Source of the DNA: Nitrosomonas sp.
GTDB taxonomy: Bacteria > Pseudomonadota > Gammaproteobacteria > Burkholderiales > Nitrosomonadaceae
Length of the DNA: 8,222 nucleotides
Reading direction: 5' to 3'
NCBI GenBank assembly: GCA_005779435.1
Contig: SXJH01000009.1
Coordinates: forward strand, 1 to 8,222
Shown here: piece by piece, positions 6,373 to 8,222 of the stretch
Layout: the number at the start of each line of letters is the position of its first letter
Position numbering within the stretch: position 1 is the first letter of the stretch
Program-made: the position numbers and the translations under genes
The notes under the pieces: model-generated
What the model was told of the DNA's origin: nothing
The model's input: the letters and a program-made list of their open reading frames with translations, nothing else
Database searches by the model: none

Positions 6373-8082
6373 TTATTTCTTTGGTGGCAGCAAGTCGGTA
6401 ATCGTTCCCTCCGCCATTTCGGCGGCAAATAGTACCGTCTCTGAAAGTGTCGGGTGCGGATGAATGGTCAGACTTAAATCTTGCATGTCCGATCCCATTT
6501 CCAATGCCAGCACGGTTTCTGCGATCAATTCTCCGGCATTGATGCCGGTGATACCGGCACCGAGGATGCGGCGCGTTTTTTTGTCGAGCAGCAGTTGCGT
6601 CATACCTTCCTCGCGCGCCATCGAAATCGCGCGGCCGCTGGCAGCCCACGGGAAAACGACTTTCTCGTATTCGATGCCTTGCTTGATTGTTTCTTTCTCG
6701 GTTAATCCCATCCAGGCGATTTCCGGGTCGGTGTAGGCTACCGATGGGATGGTGCGGGCATCGAAAGCCACTTTATGACCGGCGATGACTTCCGCCGCCA
6801 GTTTGCCTTCGTATGTCGCTTTATGCGCCAACATCGGTTCGCCGACGATGTCGCCGATGGCGAAAATATGCGGCAGATTGGTGCGCATTTGCGCATCGAC
6901 CGGAATAAAACCGCGCTCATTGACGAGAATGCCGATTTTCTCGGCGCCGATCTCGCGTCCGTTCGGGCGGCGGCCAACTGCCATCAGAATGCGATCGTAG
7001 GTTTGCGGCTGCGGTGCGTCATCGCCCTCGAACGTTACCGTCAACCCGGCATCGCCGGTGTCGATTTTCGTCACTTTGGTTTTGAGGTAAATCGCTTGGT
7101 ATTTTTTCTTAATGCGGCGCTGCAACGGTTTCACCAGATCGGCATCGGCTCCCGGAATCAATTGATCCATCCATTCCACGACGCTGATTTTGCTGCCCAG
7201 CGCGGCATACACGGTTGCCATTTCAAGCCCGATGATACCGCCGCCGATGATCAGCATGCGGCTCGGTATGTCTTGCAACGCCAGCGCGCCGGTCGAATCG
7301 ATCAGGCGCGGATCGTCGTAGGGAAAACCGGGAATGCGGGTGACGCTGGAACCGGCGGCGACGATGCAGTGTTCAAACGAAATCGTTTTTACGCCGTCGG
7401 CTGTGTCGACTTGAATCGAATGCGGCGACACGAATTTGCCGGTGCCGTGAACGACATCGACTTTGCGCTGTTTGGCCAGTGCTTTTAATCCCTTGGTCAG
7501 TTTGCCGATGACCGATTCTTTCCAGCCGCGCAATCGATCGAGATCGATCTGCGGCCGGGCGAAAGCGATGCCGTGCGCGGCGGATTCTTCCGCTTCGGTG
7601 ATGATTTTGGCGGCATGCAGCAATGCCTTGGACGGAATGCAGCCGACATTCAGGCATACGCCGCCGAGCATCGGGTAGCGCTCGATCAATATCACTTTTT
7701 TGCCCAGATCGGCGGCGCGGAATGCGGCGGTATAGCCACCGGGGCCGGCGCCGAGCACGACGACTTCGGCATGCATATCGCCTTGCGTTACCGGAACGAC
7801 CAATGCCGATGCGGTATCGGCAGCTTGCTGGGCGGGCGCTTCGGAAACAGCCAGCGTCAAAATCACCGATCCTTCGGAAACCTTGTCGCCAACCTTGACG
7901 GCGATACGCTGGATCACCCCGGCTTGCGGCGACGGTATTTCCATCGAGGCTTTGTCGGTTTCCAGCGTGATCAGGGAGGTTTCTTTTGCGACCGTATCGC
8001 CGGGCGTTACCAATACTTCAATGACCGGCACATCCTTGAAATCGCCGATATCGGGAACCGTGATGTCGATGGTTTGCGTCAT
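6373..8082 (-). CDS. lpdA: Dihydrolipoyl dehydrogenase (E3) with N-terminal lipoyl domain
   Basis: Cytoplasmic FAD enzyme that reoxidises the dihydrolipoyl groups of 2-oxoacid dehydrogenase complexes, passing electrons to NAD+. Residues 1-80 are a lipoyl domain with Lys44 in ETDKASMEIP as the lipoylation site. An Ala/Pro-rich linker (about 81-101) leads to the E3 body. There, GAGPGG (111-116) binds FAD, CLNVGC (143-148) is the redox disulfide, GGGIIG (280-285) binds NAD and GD (410-411) is the second FAD contact. HPHPTLSE (541-548) gives catalytic His543 and Glu548. At 569 residues it is longer than the roughly 470 of plain E3 because of the added lipoyl domain, a form common in betaproteobacteria and Neisseria as part of pyruvate dehydrogenase. 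Its ATG overlaps the proA stop by one base (TAATG). No E1 or E2 gene is visible here; they may lie beyond proA or elsewhere. Confidence 0.97.
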   Translation of the reverse strand: MTQTIDITVPDIGDFKDVPVIEVLVTPGDTVAKETSLITLETDKASMEIPSPQAGVIQRIAVKVGDKVSEGSVILTLAVSEAPAQQAADTASALVVPVTQGDMHAEVVVLGAGPGGYTAAFRAADLGKKVILIERYPMLGGVCLNVGCIPSKALLHAAKIITEAEESAAHGIAFARPQIDLDRLRGWKESVIGKLTKGLKALAKQRKVDVVHGTGKFVSPHSIQVDTADGVKTISFEHCIVAAGSSVTRIPGFPYDDPRLIDSTGALALQDIPSRMLIIGGGIIGLEMATVYAALGSKISVVEWMDQLIPGADADLVKPLQRRIKKKYQAIYLKTKVTKIDTGDAGLTVTFEGDDAPQPQTYDRILMAVGRRPNGREIGAEKIGILVNERGFIPVDAQMRTNLPHIFAIGDIVGEPMLAHKATYEGKLAAEVIAGHKVAFDARTIPSVAYTDPEIAWMGLTEKETIKQGIEYEKVVFPWAASGRAISMAREEGMTQLLLDKKTRRILGAGITGINAGELIAETVLALEMGSDMQDLSLTIHPHPTLSETVLFAAEMAEGTITDLLPPKK

Positions 8083-8222
8083 TATTTGCGCAACTGGCCG
8101 TCGCCCAGCACGATGTATTTTTGGCTGGTCAGTCCTTCCAATCCGACCGGGCCGCGTGCGTGGATTTTGTCGGTGGAAATGCCGATTTCCGCTCCCAAGC
8201 CATATTCAAAACCGTCGGCAAA
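8082..8222 (-). CDS. proA: Glutamate-5-semialdehyde dehydrogenase (gamma-glutamyl phosphate reductase), C-terminal 46 aa
   Basis: The minus-strand frame from the right edge to a TAA at 8082-8084 gives 46 residues beginning FADGFEYGLGAEIG. It continues with ISTDKIHARGPVGLEGLTS and ends in VLGDGQLRK. This is the highly conserved ProA C-terminus, including the STDK and ARGPVGLEGLT segments. ProA reduces gamma-glutamyl phosphate with NADPH in the second step of proline synthesis. The catalytic cysteine and most of the roughly 420-residue enzyme lie outside the window. The stop overlaps the lpdA start by one base, so the two are probably co-translated although their pathways differ. Confidence 0.95.
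   Translation of the reverse strand, partial: FADGFEYGLGAEIGISTDKIHARGPVGLEGLTSQKYIVLGDGQLRK

Noticed and set aside
6775..7488. 237-residue plus-strand open frame opposite lpdA
   Set aside because: It is fully antisense to a well-conserved enzyme, and its composition (many His, Arg, Asp and Phe) is typical of the complement of a GC-biased coding strand.

Overview
The window looks like chromosome from a Gram-negative proteobacterium, most likely a betaproteobacterium. Three things point that way: an E3 dihydrolipoyl dehydrogenase with its own N-terminal lipoyl domain, a lipoprotein signal peptide plus Sec signals, and a gene module typical of beta- and gammaproteobacteria. A member of the Nitrosomonadales is plausible from the overall flavour and moderate GC, but I cannot prove this. 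I see no tRNA, rRNA, CRISPR array, insertion sequence or phage gene.

Layout. Positions 1-573 (minus) hold the N-terminal part of a membrane-anchored or secreted alpha/beta hydrolase that runs off the left edge. A divergent intergenic region (574-869) contains repeated TATTGC half-sites and a hairpin. Next is a plus-strand gene (870-2579) for an Hpt-REC-REC-GGDEF diguanylate cyclase response regulator. It converges on a minus-strand block, and the two coding ends share an 11-bp inverted repeat with almost no spacer between the genes.

The minus-strand block, read in transcription order from the right edge, begins with the 3' end of proA (proline synthesis). Then come lpdA (E3 of 2-oxoacid dehydrogenases) and a small exported protein with an Ig-like look. 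The last three genes are a tightly packed module: a retropepsin-like lipoprotein, a catalytically dead transglutaminase-like domain fused to seven membrane helices, and a RimK-like ATP-grasp ligase.

How the genes fit together. proA overlaps lpdA by one base (TAATG). The protease overlaps the 7TM gene in the same way, and the 7TM gene overlaps the ligase by about 20 bases. The three-gene module is the most interesting part. A cytoplasmic ATP-dependent amide-bond-forming enzyme, a membrane protein with a large non-cytoplasmic pseudo-enzyme domain and a lipid-anchored protease suggest synthesis, transfer and trimming of an unknown peptide-like envelope modification. The family trio is known from comparative genomics, but its substrate cannot be read from this sequence. 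The diguanylate cyclase is an orphan regulator with no partner kinase in view.
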